A DNA stretch of 64,000 nucleotides from Diphasiastrum complanatum (Eukaryota > Streptophyta > Lycopodiopsida > Lycopodiales > Lycopodiaceae). Shown here in pieces: positions 63,201 through 64,000 of this stretch. The stretch is from assembly GCA_029204225.1 (NCBI GenBank), contig CM055097.1, positions 56,264,699 to 56,328,698 on the forward strand, given 5' to 3'. The notes below the pieces were generated by a model. The model had not been told where the DNA came from. It saw only the letters and a list, made by a program, of their open reading frames with translations, and made no database searches. A program made the position numbers and the translations under genes. Each line of letters begins with the position of its first letter. Within the stretch, counting starts at the first letter, position 1.

Positions 63201-63940
63201 GAACGATTGTCTAGGTTTTTCTGAGAAAAGTCCTCTGGTTTTGGTGTCGATCCACACCACAGGAGGTCACTTGTTGATTTTGTCCCCCCAGTAACAAGAC
63301 ATCGTTCCTGTAATCATGCACCTATACAGCTTGAACTCTCTTACTTACTACAGTACATTTACTTGATTCAAGCCAACTATGCTGTTCAGTCAATAATAAT
63401 AGCTCCACAAAAACAAAATAAGTTAAAGTAACCTTCCACATACATGCCAGAAGGCTGAGAGAGTTATTCCCAAACATAAGAACAGCTGTCTGACTTGAAA
63501 AAAATGCATGTGCCAGCAGGTAGTCACTCTATCTTTTATTTATAACAAATGTTCTATTTCACATCTCTCCAAATCTACAAGTGATACAAAATTTGCTTGC
63601 TGAAAACCATTGAAAACCTAAAATAGTCCCAAATAATATAAAAGCCTGCAACAGCAGTCTTTTTTATGCAAATCTCCAGATAAGCTTAAGCCACATCTGC
63701 CATGACTTGATCAATCACCAACTGCTCAAAAGATTTAGAGAGTATAAGTGCTTTGCAATAAACAGTATCTCTTCTGCAAGAAGATGCCCAAAATAAGAAC
63801 ATCCAAAGAAGAGGCCAGAGAATAACTCCAAAGAGAGGCCACATAATTGATCATGTTGCAATAGACTTGCAAAACGTTAAGAACAGCAACTCAATGAGGG
63901 GGGAAAATACCTCAGATGAAGGGGCACGGTGAACAGCCAT
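15379..63940 (-). CDS. AAMP: AAMP/Sqt1-like WD40-repeat protein, 13 exons
   Basis: Joined exons on the minus strand: 63911-63940, 60808-60886, 47954-48031, 45435-45473, 45091-45210, 40931-41076, 30300-30447, 30011-30094, 29454-29569, 29068-29126, 16117-16207, 15795-15949, 15379-15439. They total 1206 nt, or 401 residues plus stop, close to plant AAMP homologues as I recall them. All introns are GT-AG and all phases fit with no internal stop. Residues 11-60 are acidic. Eight WD40 repeats follow, with signature residues at NTWD (143-146), WMWN (185-188), RIWN (227-230), LIWD (314-317) and RVWD (355-358). WHPRGHVLLAGSED and GHPYHTEGVTC are typical of AAMP. The yeast homologue Sqt1 chaperones ribosomal protein uL16; the same cytosolic role is inferred here. 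The introns hold most of the window's retroelements. Confidence 0.93.
15795..15949 (-). CDS. AAMP: AAMP-like exon 12 (WD repeats 7-8)
   Basis: Acceptor CTTTACCAG|GATGGAG and donor ACACA|GTAAGG; 155 nt, phase 0 in, phase 2 out. It encodes DGVVNLIWSTSSELIYTG, with RVWD at residues 355-358 and GHEDSILDIAIT. Confidence 0.95.
16117..16207 (-). CDS. AAMP: AAMP-like exon 11 (WD repeat 6 end)
   Basis: Acceptor TGTATGCAG|TCTCCC and donor CATGAG|GTTAGT; 91 nt, phase 2 in, phase 0 out. It encodes LPLAATAGMDGKLLIWDLQT. Confidence 0.93.
16643..16938 (+). repeat. Gypsy 5' LTR (copy a)
   Basis: Begins AGTTATGGACTTAGCTC and ends ..TTATAACT, immediately before the primer-binding site. It is 80 bp shorter than its partner at 28689. 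The missing middle is replaced by a hairpin at 16790-16833. Confidence 0.85.
16790..16833. repeat. Perfect 19-bp inverted repeat inside LTR a
   Basis: Left arm 16790-16808, loop TGGTTC, right arm 16815-16833, all 19 pairs perfect. The right arm (..GTATTCCTTTATTCA) matches the partner LTR; the left arm is its inverted copy and replaces about 110 bp seen in the partner. Confidence 0.85.
16939..16950 (+). other. Primer-binding site, mutated
   Basis: TGGTATTAAAGC against the standard TGGTATCAGAGC, so two changes; directly after the LTR end. Confidence 0.75.
16975..17440 (+). repeat. Leader repeats with core CTGTCCAGCGCCCTAC
   Basis: Copies start at about 16975, 17045, 17123, 17203, 17271 and 17420, a spacing of roughly 68-80 bp (the last is about two units on). 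Each is followed by a T-rich spacer ending in TTCAGATT or similar. The same core recurs in the leader of the related element (22980-23245). Confidence 0.7.
17974..19152 (+). pseudogene. Gypsy gag-protease remnant of the outer element
   Basis: The ATG at 17974 begins MATSSSEDAPQSSLDDRFTH, the gag N-terminus. Most of the gag core is deleted near 18140-18300. The frame resumes with PPRPPTPHPAFVRRYLVVEF and the zinc knuckle CYRCKSPDHLAYDC (CX2CX4HX4C), then TPDDYDVYIQI. The protease follows in another frame (ALVDTGNTHSFISSYI, active-site DTG) and ends with YDVILGADWISSFG and GKQFMRSLPKAQGA. A TAG after FSR near 18927 lies at the same codon as a TAG in the sister copy at 24837. RT is missing. Confidence 0.8.
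19153..19330 (+). repeat. Possible fragment of a related Gypsy LTR
   Basis: GAGTGGGGGCCCGTAGGAGGGCGCACTATTTTCTC resembles the LTR segment GAGTGGGGGCCTTCTTGGAGGGCGCACTATTTTCC of copies b and c. Neither edge is clear. Confidence 0.4.
19370..19525 (+). pseudogene. Gypsy integrase zinc-finger fragment
   Basis: Reads ELAHLIRDCPFCAHNKYSRA and then KPAGLLQS. The CxxC pair followed by KPAGLLQ is the end of the HHCC zinc domain just before the integrase core. The coding sequence is cut at 19526 by LTR b, so this is the host site of the second insertion. Confidence 0.7.
19526..19975 (+). repeat. Gypsy LTR (copy b)
   Basis: Runs from AGGTATGAACTCGGCTC to ..CGTAACT, directly before a primer-binding site. 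Relative to copy c it carries an internal tandem duplication of about 37 bp (GCTTAAGTCTTGCTTATGTG.. near 19880-19945). Confidence 0.85.
19976..19987 (+). other. Primer-binding site of LTR b
   Basis: Exact TGGTATCAGAGC, abutting the LTR end TAACT with no spacer. Confidence 0.85.
20204..20249. repeat. (AT)n microsatellite
   Basis: Uninterrupted AT dinucleotides for 46 bp, next to a large palindrome. Confidence 0.95.
20263..20304. repeat. 42-bp near-perfect palindrome
   Basis: Left half GGTACCGCCATTATGGTACC, centre GC, right half GGTACCATAATGGTGGTACC, with one mismatched pair (269/298). It is followed at 20313-20349 by a second hairpin: arms GGTGCCGCCCT and AGGGCGGCACC, loop 15 nt. Confidence 0.9.
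20452..20699. repeat. Tandem array, three units of 77-86 bp
   Basis: Units begin GGGCACTGT at 20452, 20529 and 20614. Each contains GGACCCAATCG.AGTGC.G.ATGTGGGGGA and ends with CAGGTACA..CACAT. The frames spanning it on both strands are by-products of the repeat. Confidence 0.85.
20755..20945. repeat. GTGAGAG/GAGGCTGTGAGAG repeat tract
   Basis: Purine- and GTGAG-rich degenerate repeat with many copies of GAGGCTGTGAGAG and GAGAGCCA.TGAGAG, directly upstream of the cargo ORF at 20968. Confidence 0.75.
20968..21312 (+). CDS. Cargo ORF 1: charged helical protein, 114 aa, unknown
   Basis: Opens MAEGEARRKLEEDVRRHNER and is dominated by Arg, Glu and Ala. A helical, coiled-coil-like first third (to about residue 38) is followed by a Pro-Ala linker (about 44-54, PAPAVAPAPAV). 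A second basic helical part has RRQLIMVRERAARRRADQEA, and the tail is acidic (DEGEESVEDP). I do not recognise it as gag, transposase or any named domain. Its GC-rich codons contrast with the AT-rich surroundings. It lies between two LTRs of one Gypsy family and converges on ORF 2. It could be a captured host exon, part of a DNA transposon, or an accessory retroelement ORF; whether it is expressed is unknown. Confidence 0.4.
   Translation: MAEGEARRKLEEDVRRHNERHRKQEADIAEMLRETRQRHPELQIPAPAVAPAPAVELDLDEQIGMNFTRRQLIMVRERAARRRADQEATRANREAERERRNNAPDEGEESVEDP
21313..21809. other. Spacer between convergent cargo ORFs
   Basis: AT-richer than the ORFs on either side; no gene. It contains two similar short blocks, TAGCCGTATGTGGC.. 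(about 21338) and CAGCCGTATGCGGC.. (about 21424), and would hold both 3' untranslated regions if the ORFs are expressed. Confidence 0.4.
21810..22281 (-). pseudogene. Cargo ORF 2: AT-hook-like protein fragment, N-terminus lost
   Basis: On the minus strand a frame is open from the LTR c border (22281) to a TGA at 21810, about 156 codons, with no ATG near its start. It therefore looks like the C-terminal part of a longer protein cut by the LTR. The first part is rich in Pro, Ala and Ser. Then come basic stretches RLGRPKGAPNKKGRAQ and KRGRPRRAP, each with a GRP core typical of AT-hook minor-groove binders. An acidic stretch DWEDEDDDSS and an acidic C-terminus (SSDFEAEH) follow. No enzyme domain is visible. 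DNA binding is inference from the GRP cores. Confidence 0.4.
22282..22699 (+). repeat. Gypsy LTR (copy c)
   Basis: Runs from AGTTATGGACTCGGCTC to ..TTCATAACT. It is a close match to copy b and less close to a and d. It is followed by its own primer-binding site and leader. Confidence 0.85.
22700..22711 (+). other. Primer-binding site of LTR c
   Basis: Exact TGGTATCAGAGC abutting the LTR. The leader to 23375 carries several CTGTCCAGCGC / CTGCCCAGCG copies. Confidence 0.85.
23376..25886 (+). pseudogene. Gypsy gag-protease-RT, one frame with four stops
   Basis: The frame opened by the ATG at 23376 (MAHSPTPSETTQETLSDQFR) runs to 25886 with no indel; it is broken only by TAG 23511, TGA 24648, TAG 24837 and TAG 24933. 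Gag core: ENWFAKLDTYFQIYP and AALHLDGRAATWWRV; zinc knuckle CFRCKSPDHLARDC near 24390. Protease: ALVDTSSTHSFISSY has DTS where DTG/DSG is usual; YDLILGADWFASLG follows. RT: PVLLINKKDGTKRLCIDYRA, FSKIDLRYGYYQIKMHPSDE, LPFGVTNGPATFQNVMN and the catalytic YFDDILIF near 25670. It stops at QAIQDWPEP, where a Copia insertion begins. RNase H and most of integrase are lost. Confidence 0.9.
25887..26284 (+). repeat. Copia 5' LTR, possibly truncated
   Basis: The right edge ..TCTCCAACA abuts the primer-binding site. The left edge is where Gypsy homology ends, and no TG start is visible there. The first 150 bp are about three 47-bp tandem units containing TTCGCAAATCATTCGCGACTG. Confidence 0.65.
26285..26296 (+). 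other. Primer-binding site
   Basis: Exact TGGTATCAGAGC directly after the Copia LTR end. Confidence 0.85.
26440..27609 (+). pseudogene. Copia gag-protease remnant
   Basis: The ATG at 26440 gives MDSQGKASPIMDKLDGANYH. The tryptophan that normally follows is a stop (TGA at 26503), a G-to-A change from TGG. The gag core continues (KFKMKTVLMAKELYDVV, TSKKVWDILSTLYEVRD). The zinc knuckle region near 27110-27160 is garbled. A stop at 27244 precedes the protease, which is in the same frame: SWFLDSGATQHMTS (DSG intact), then VLYVPNLSINLLSVSR. Its gag protein closely matches the copy at 2910. Confidence 0.85.
27681..27992 (+). pseudogene. Copia integrase N-terminal fragment
   Basis: Reads CQDCLVSKQTRKPFKSS (zinc domain end), then DIVHSDICGLM with the first catalytic Asp, and FITFIDEFSRKTMVYFMKKK. 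Homology stops at CFKEHAD (about 27975); the next codons belong to Gypsy integrase. Confidence 0.8.
27976..28510 (+). pseudogene. Gypsy integrase C-terminus with chromodomain-like end
   Basis: QVGDMVYLRLRFARHHFVQG, LAPRYYGPYYILDRLSPV and ACDIFHVSLLRAAI are the C-terminal (GPF/Y-type) module of chromovirus integrase. After a frameshift near 28300, LVQWDGRSLEEATWEP matches the core of the chromodomain that many plant Gypsy elements carry to target heterochromatin. By position it is the 3' part of the outer element, joined to Copia sequence at about 27975 by deletion. Confidence 0.8.
28676..28688 (+). other. Polypurine tract
   Basis: TTCTACAGGGGAG immediately precedes the 3' LTR start AGTTATGG, the expected place for the plus-strand primer. 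Confidence 0.6.
28689..29064 (+). repeat. Gypsy 3' LTR (copy d), ends at exon 10 donor
   Basis: Runs from AGTTATGGACTTGGCTC to ..CTTGTAACT, partner of copy a. Its last base lies 3 bp inside intron 10 of the WD40 gene and is followed by the target duplication TACC. Confidence 0.88.
29068..29126 (-). CDS. AAMP: AAMP-like exon 10 (WD repeat 6 start)
   Basis: Acceptor GTGTTGCAG|GTAGTG; 59 nt, phase 0 in, phase 2 out. It encodes VVGSLVEHSDSVECVGLSA. The donor AAG|GTAAGT is built at the edge of an inserted Gypsy LTR, whose terminal base is at 29064; only GTA is host sequence. Confidence 0.92.
29454..29569 (-). CDS. AAMP: AAMP-like exon 9 (WD repeat 5)
   Basis: Acceptor GCCTTCCAG|GACATCC and donor GGAAAG|GTATGA; 116 nt, phase 1 in, phase 0 out. 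It encodes HPYHTEGVTCLSISRDSHIA. Confidence 0.93.
30011..30094 (-). CDS. AAMP: AAMP-like exon 8 (WD repeat 4)
   Basis: Acceptor AAAATCAG|GAAAAATT and donor CCAAG|GTAGTG; 84 nt, phase 1 in and out. It encodes KIVCTGSADASLRIWNPKSG. Confidence 0.93.
30300..30447 (-). CDS. AAMP: AAMP-like exon 7 (WD repeat 3)
   Basis: Acceptor TATGCAG|TGGATC and donor GATG|GTATTT; 148 nt, phase 0 in, phase 1 out. It encodes WIKWHPRGHVLLAGSED, a family signature, and the start of repeat 4 (GHSASVTCGDFTPDG). Confidence 0.95.
30685..32084 (-). pseudogene. Copia gag-protease-integrase remnant in intron 6
   Basis: On the minus strand a start at 32082 gives MATFHESMLPKLDGTNFSLW. Stops interrupt the gag core (KFKM then stop; RNAI then stop). 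A zinc knuckle CGKFGHFAFEC (first Cys replaced) lies near 31510-31560, and protease reads GWYIDLGATQNMT, with DLG in place of DSG. The GAG-pre-integrase part is clear: SKLWHERFGHLNYKKLQVLK and CEECVMGKLRQRF, then MIFVDDYSRNVGVYF. Nothing beyond the early integrase core remains. It is the same family as the fragment at 57945-59250. Confidence 0.8.
32085..34346. other. Unassigned intron 6 segment
   Basis: No recognised gene. Two adjoining minus-strand frames at 33589-33389 and 33420-33157 may be one decayed ORF (MVYPLGY-type junction not resolved). The part at 33700-34340 is GC-richer than its neighbours and repeats the phrase CCCATACCACCAG. It may be an unknown or very old element. Confidence 0.35.
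34347..34774 (-). repeat. Copia 3' LTR
   Basis: On the minus strand it begins TGTTGGAATTTCAATTCC right after the purine tract AAGGGGGAG. It shares CAACTGGATCGAATGGGG and CAGGTTTGGGACTCTGTC with the 5' LTR. Confidence 0.8.
34660..36517 (-). pseudogene. Copia reverse transcriptase and RNase H
   Basis: The frame at 36517-35495 is open for 340 codons. It has the pre-RT part WKATMDSEYNSLIKNQTWTL, the first catalytic Asp in HQMDVQIAFVNGF, KALYGLKQAPRAWFE, and the YVDD box in IIALYVDDCLLLSN. At about 35500 the frame shifts into RNase H: YHSLIGSLMYAMVCTRLDLA, SYSDSDWGGDLDTRKPTFGY. The pol end MVADIFTKAFPKDKHILF lies near 34880-34830, and the frame then runs into the LTR. At least two frameshifts separate the pieces, so no polyprotein is made. 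Confidence 0.9.
36794..37391 (-). pseudogene. Copia integrase
   Basis: The zinc part reads WHQRLGHLHMRSIFYMV and CETCILGKDARSRFSKCQ. The first catalytic Asp is in DLIYCDLCGPM. The distal core reads QYSSSYTPLQNGVAERNNRQ, with the catalytic Glu in AERNN. The stretch between (36992-37100) is frameshifted but still recognisable (LRTDGGGE-like). It belongs to the element at 34347-38679. Confidence 0.85.
37794..38110 (-). pseudogene. Copia gag C-terminal part (N-terminus deleted)
   Basis: Reads LTSICDHLNHVRSLIDQLPA and IVDNDAVMTLLGSLPTS, the second half of gag. Only about 60 bp separate it from the primer-binding site, so the first about 150 codons, including the start, were deleted. No zinc knuckle is visible. 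Confidence 0.75.
38168..38179 (-). other. Primer-binding site
   Basis: The plus strand reads GCTCTGATACCA, the complement of TGGTATCAGAGC, one base from the 5' LTR end. Confidence 0.85.
38181..38679 (-). repeat. Copia 5' LTR with AT-rich expansion
   Basis: Partner of the LTR at 34347. It is about 70 bp longer, partly from an (AT)n tract at about 38236-38275 that the 3' LTR lacks. Confidence 0.8.
38680..40930. other. Intron 6 remainder, no gene recognised
   Basis: No retroelement domain or other coding frame that I can support. Ordinary AT-rich intron sequence. Confidence 0.45.
40931..41076 (-). CDS. AAMP: AAMP-like exon 6 (WD repeat 2)
   Basis: Acceptor GAAACCAG|GTCACAC and donor TTGAG|GTTTGT; 146 nt, phase 1 in, phase 0 out. 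It encodes HTDSVAALAFSSDGQILASG, with WD at residues 145-146. Confidence 0.95.
41335..41380. repeat. C-tract and (CT)n microsatellite
   Basis: A run of about 14 C (from about 41322) passes into uninterrupted CT for about 46 bp. Confidence 0.95.
41538..41845 (+). pseudogene. LINE reverse-transcriptase C-terminal fragment
   Basis: Reads FSMRHATSSQLGKGQSSLVN, then DAESKCCLFDTLVMPTTVYA and, after a stop, SNWASISCLQVSMLSRMDS. The block LFDTLV.P..Y..E.W is conserved after the RT palm domain in one group of plant non-LTR retrotransposons. A similar fragment lies at 56316. It is 5'- and 3'-truncated within intron 5. Confidence 0.65.
41846..43042. other. Intron 5 segment, partly purine-rich, no gene
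   Basis: A G/A-rich stretch lies at 41950-42180. No coding domain is recognised. It ends in a polypurine-like GATTGAGGGGCAG before an LTR remnant at 43043, so it may be the internal part of a decayed plus-strand Copia. Confidence 0.4.
43043..43200 (+). repeat. Copia LTR remnant
   Basis: TTAGAGTTAAAGTTCAC and GGGCCATGCCTACGTGCTGAT..TTTAGTAAAGTC match, with substitutions, the minus-strand start of the LTRs at 48634-49040 and 56558-56982. The right edge is unclear. Confidence 0.5.
43201..45090. other. Intron 5 remainder, no gene
   Basis: No supported gene. Contains the (CT)n tract listed separately and a GC-rich patch around it (43900-44110). Confidence 0.45.
43957..44019. repeat. (CT)n microsatellite
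   Basis: About 31 uninterrupted CT units in intron 5. Confidence 0.95.
45091..45210 (-). CDS. AAMP: AAMP-like exon 5 (WD repeat 1)
   Basis: Acceptor CATGCTGCAG|ATTCTG and donor AAAAG|GTATAT; 120 nt, phase 1 in and out. It encodes SVFAVTCNSARERLVASGGG and then DNKAFLWTIGEG. Confidence 0.95.
45435..45473 (-). CDS. AAMP: AAMP-like exon 4 (39-nt mini-exon)
   Basis: Acceptor GTTGCTGCAG|CTATAG and donor CTCTG|GTAAGT; 39 nt, phase 1 in and out. It encodes IDDAVHVFTGHS, the start of WD repeat 1 with its GH dipeptide. Confidence 0.9.
45474..47953. other. Intron 3, no gene recognised
   Basis: A 2.5-kb intron between exons 3 and 4. I see no retroelement motif or other structure in it. Confidence 0.5.
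47954..48031 (-). CDS. AAMP: AAMP-like exon 3 (acidic region)
   Basis: Acceptor TTTATGCAG|ATTTACC and donor GAAG|GTTCGT; 78 nt, phase 1 in and out. It encodes DLPDVDDDGNNGLLTEPDRL. The donor GTTCGT is weaker than the others but keeps the phase. Confidence 0.85.
48634..49040 (-). repeat. Copia 3' LTR
   Basis: On the minus strand it begins TGTTAGGAATTAATG right after TTAAGGGGGAG. It matches the solo LTR at 56558-56982 over most of its length (for example ATAATTACTACCTATATTGG). The far edge is placed at TGATACAAATCC on the plus strand, which is less certain. Confidence 0.75.
49057..50041 (-). pseudogene. Copia integrase C-terminus joined to pol end
   Basis: The frame from 50041 reads FANTDTPQQNGVAERKNRSI (catalytic Glu), NLPNMFWSEAVKTTFYLLNQ, and LRVFGSIAYSYIPKDSRSKL with KCLFLGYDNQEKGYRLYD, the conserved integrase tail. 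After about 49475 the linker passes (SARLEKQHEDQGRQEDRQED) straight into the extreme end of pol, KQVADIFTKGLGKEKFQKF. The whole reverse transcriptase and RNase H, roughly 1.8 kb in family members, is deleted at about 49240-49160. Confidence 0.85.
50042..51240 (-). pseudogene. Copia gag end, protease, integrase core
   Basis: Zinc knuckle CFICGKSGHYAKEC near 50985-51030. Protease YWFIDSGASKHMTPR has the DSG intact. VLYVPGIKKNLLSV-type sequence and LWHERFGHLNYKILQVF lead into the core, with FMVFVDDYSRKTWIYLLKNN and LRSDKGGEYLSTEF (second catalytic Asp). A stop separates the core from the downstream integrase part at 50042. Traces of gag extend to about 51240. Confidence 0.85.
51241..51599. other. 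Junction zone between Copia and Gypsy, unassigned
   Basis: No recognised domain. GC-richer than its neighbours; it may be leader or gag of either element. Confidence 0.3.
51600..52194 (+). pseudogene. Gypsy gag remnant with zinc knuckle
   Basis: Decayed gag with stops in all frames. A zinc knuckle CCKCEEKGHIFFKC lies near 52020-52065, followed by TATDKGKKVVVQSSEDTQSR. It leads directly into the protease at 52185. Confidence 0.65.
52185..53410 (+). pseudogene. Gypsy protease and reverse transcriptase remnant
   Basis: Protease reads LFYTGSSHNFISFKLAPKIG. The catalytic Asp is Tyr (TAT for GAT), so DTG has become YTG. VDFILGMPWYKLHTPHVDYN follows. The RT begins near 52794: LIRTNSSPYCSPVLLVQKKD, MCVDYCALNKKTVKNRFHIP, VFSRIDLTMG then a stop and frameshift, VPFGLTNASATFNRMMEQFF, and the box FFDDILVF with both Asp retained. 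Homology ends near 53410 (VRSSLG), where sequence of opposite orientation starts. Confidence 0.85.
53415..54341 (-). pseudogene. Gypsy integrase, inverted relative to adjacent RT
   Basis: On the minus strand: a spacer (DMYASDPNFNHIIKILEKD), zinc region (FYWPTMH..LYVSACLVCQHN), then the core with FPWEHINMDFVFGLPKIKNG (first Asp), ISIVSDIDTRFSSNFWRALF (second Asp), and a decayed HPQLDG.SEITN.TI region carrying the Glu. SQWEHYLPIVEFAYNNIVHS follows. Several stops. It abuts the plus-strand RT fragment at about 53412 and the LTR of another element at 54342. Confidence 0.85.
54342..54699 (+). repeat. Gypsy 5' LTR
   Basis: Runs from TGTTACGAGCTCGTAACC to ..TCTATTACA, with the primer-binding site one base downstream. 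The start includes the 16-bp perfect palindrome GTTACGAGCTCGTAAC (54343-54358). Confidence 0.75.
54701..54711 (+). other. Primer-binding site
   Basis: TGGTATCAGAG followed by T instead of C; otherwise the standard initiator-tRNA site. Confidence 0.8.
55597..56315 (+). pseudogene. Gypsy gag (Retrotrans_gag type)
   Basis: The frame opens MTTPQGPDQPLERGFDELET. A Glu-rich, coiled-coil-like N-terminal part (about residues 30-90) is followed by a Ser/Pro linker and the gag core: FKDLKPPTFNGEEKDRNADI, LQTFLSKWKNIHA, GPMAYKWWLNLQETGQTPRS and FEEAFLREFLPEN. A TAG at 56233 interrupts it. Homology continues (MDKSLIQYISQYREAILKIN) to about 56312, where the LINE begins. The zinc knuckle and pol are missing. 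The long undamaged frame suggests a relatively young copy. Confidence 0.8.
56316..57110 (+). pseudogene. LINE RT C-terminal fragment split by a solo LTR
   Basis: EVVDSYTYLGVVFSGLTFSM runs on to SKCRLFDTMVGPSSMYAAET and WSIGLT, then stops at the solo LTR 56558-56982. LINE coding resumes after it as DWASHLTG. The same blocks occur in order in the fragment at 41538 (LFDTLV.., then NWAS). Confidence 0.65.
56558..56982 (-). repeat. Solo Copia LTR inside a LINE
   Basis: The minus strand reads TGTTAGAGTTAATG .. ATTGTCTAACA. It matches the LTR at 48634-49040 and has no internal region next to it: LINE sequence lies on both sides. A matching target duplication is not obvious at the edges chosen. Confidence 0.65.
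57136..57209. repeat. (TC)n microsatellite
   Basis: About 37 uninterrupted TC units in intron 2. Confidence 0.95.
57435..57938 (+). pseudogene. Probable retroelement gag N-terminus, 167 aa
   Basis: The frame opens MAKNRKGGTSAPTPQSFDST. It has a long Ser/Pro/Ala-rich part (to about residue 90) and then a helical, coiled-coil-like stretch (LRSYEYLNDHRKKLLSLEAM, LQKLDSSIDDLKKEVAAIK). The layout (low-complexity head, coiled coil, then truncation) resembles the start of Gypsy gag proteins, but no gag core follows. The frame ends with TAG at 57936, and minus-strand Copia sequence begins near 57985. The leader before it carries a short repeat (TACACCTAAACGGAAATC / TACACCTAAGCGGAAATC). Confidence 0.4.
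57945..59250 (-). pseudogene. Copia gag-protease remnant
   Basis: On the minus strand the ATG at 59250 gives MGILHKSVLPDSRKLDGSNY. A stop follows LQNIL, then the gag core runs on: RRIFEKRVQRAHHIINLFVK and AVGPTEAWDILRNTYETVSK. The zinc knuckle CNFCGKYGHFAFEC is intact near 58505-58550. Protease reads CWYIDFGATQHMTPHREWF, with DFG instead of DSG. VLYVPGLKKNLLSIFAITKQ and GRLYKVDASTSDHQVC follow, and the element is cut near 57985 before integrase. Same family as 30685-32084. Confidence 0.85.
59555..59665. repeat. Tandem repeat in the Copia leader, about 33-bp unit
   Basis: GCCGCCCTCAGAAGAACCTG-type units occur about three to four times between the gag start and the primer-binding site of the minus-strand Copia. 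CCTGTCCAGTTAGCACC-like phrases recur just upstream of them (59440-59510). Confidence 0.7.
59767..59778 (-). other. Primer-binding site
   Basis: The plus strand reads GCTCTGATACCA, abutting the LTR edge TGATAG at 59779. Confidence 0.85.
59779..60481 (-). repeat. Copia 5' LTR containing LINE-derived sequence
   Basis: The minus strand runs from TGTTGGGGGATC (60481) to ..GATTCTATCA (59779), next to the primer-binding site. The last about 150 bp look like R-U5, with AATAAA near 59872-59867 (minus). The middle (about 59930-60400) is LINE coding sequence, listed separately. The upstream edge is an inference from TG..CA ends. Confidence 0.55.
59930..60400 (-). pseudogene. LINE ORF2 C-terminal zinc-binding fragment
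   Basis: On the minus strand: TQSPFHFGSVQTSEYHH, then (in a neighbouring frame) AIETGRF.RILRDERLCQLC and CEVESEEHFIFRCPIYYEIK. The pattern CxxC followed by EEHFIFRCPIY is the zinc-binding (zf-RVT-like) tail of plant LINE reverse transcriptases. A stop and a frameshift mark it as a relic. It sits inside the presumed U3 of the Copia LTR at 59779-60481. Confidence 0.7.
60808..60886 (-). CDS. AAMP: AAMP-like exon 2 (acidic region)
   Basis: Acceptor TTGTTGTAG|GATGGAG and donor GAGG|GTATGT; 79 nt, leaving phase 1. It encodes DGEDEIEEAVFLDGDDVIQE and continues acidic. Low-complexity acidic N-termini are usual in this family. Confidence 0.85.
60981..61529. repeat. Tandem duplication in intron 1, 271-bp unit
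   Basis: GGACAAACAAATTTTG.AACT begins at 60981 and at 61252. The copies stay closely similar through CCCTATGTCTAGATGTT at about 61250 and 61529, with small indels. Confidence 0.9.
61530..63910. other. Intron 1 remainder, no gene
   Basis: No coding frame or retroelement motif that I can support between the tandem duplication and exon 1. Confidence 0.5.
63911..63940 (-). CDS. AAMP: AAMP-like exon 1 (start codon)
   Basis: Ten codons, MAVHRAPSSE, then donor GAG|GTATTT; phase 0. It was chosen because exon 2 has no in-frame ATG and this is the nearest ATG with a fitting donor. An in-frame TAG lies 15 bp upstream of the ATG. That TAG also forms a possible acceptor (GTGTCTAG), so a 5'-UTR intron is possible. 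This is the least certain exon. Confidence 0.65.
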
Positions 63941-64000
63941 GCTGAATATCACTATCTAGACACAAACACCGTAAGAACAATTTCATATGAGCAACATACA
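63941..64000 (-). other. 5' UTR or upstream intron of the WD40 gene
   Basis: The 60 bp upstream of the ATG include TTTGTGTCTAG, a plausible splice acceptor 15 bp before the start codon. The transcript may therefore have another, non-coding exon beyond the window. No TATA box or other promoter element is seen. Confidence 0.35.

Overview
The window is nuclear DNA of a land plant with a large, repeat-rich genome, most likely a gymnosperm or a fern. Two things point there: one conserved gene is stretched over about 48.6 kb by introns of 12.9, 12.8 and 10.5 kb, and almost everything else recognisable is decayed LTR retrotransposon (Copia and Gypsy) or LINE sequence. I cannot name the species from sequence alone.

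The only host gene I can support is on the minus strand, 63940 down to 15379. Thirteen exons with GT-AG borders and matching phases join into one 401-residue reading frame. It encodes an eight-repeat WD40 protein with an acidic N-terminus, matching the AAMP / yeast Sqt1 family (Sqt1 is a dedicated chaperone of the 60S protein uL16). Its exons are intact while the surrounding retroelements are not, so the gene looks functional.

Layout. 1-6690: three Copia fragments on the plus strand (gag at 562; LTR-PBS-gag at 2144-3280; LTR-PBS-gag-protease-integrase at 3281-6690). 6691-15378: mostly anonymous AT-rich DNA downstream of the gene, with two tandem duplications, a minus-strand primer-binding site and LTR end near 11090, and a Copia RNase H tail near 12040-12350. 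15379-16207: the last three exons. 16643-29064 (intron 10): a nested chromodomain-type Gypsy element flanked by the 4-bp duplication TACC; inside it are a second LTR pair holding non-retroviral cargo ORFs, a further Gypsy gag-pol, and a Copia fragment. 29068-30447: exons 10 to 7. Intron 6 (30448-40930): a broken Copia, an unidentified segment, and an LTR-bounded Copia (34347-38679). Intron 5: a LINE fragment, an LTR remnant and CT microsatellites. Intron 2 (48032-60807): Copia, Gypsy and LINE pieces in both orientations, including a solo LTR inside a LINE. Intron 1: a 271-bp tandem duplication.

The most striking observation is at the exon 10 donor. The 4-bp target site of the large Gypsy insertion (GGTA in gene orientation) spans the exon-intron junction, and the retroelement terminus AGTTA supplies the last bases of the present donor, turning GTATGC into GTAAGT. 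A second observation is the cargo carried between LTRs 19526-19975 and 22282-22699: convergent ORFs for a charged coiled-coil-like protein and an AT-hook-like protein, next to a 42-bp palindrome and tandem arrays, where gag-pol should be.

Limits: LTR edges were found by eye from TG..CA or AGTTA..TAACT ends, primer-binding sites and copy comparison. Many decayed borders are uncertain by tens of bases.
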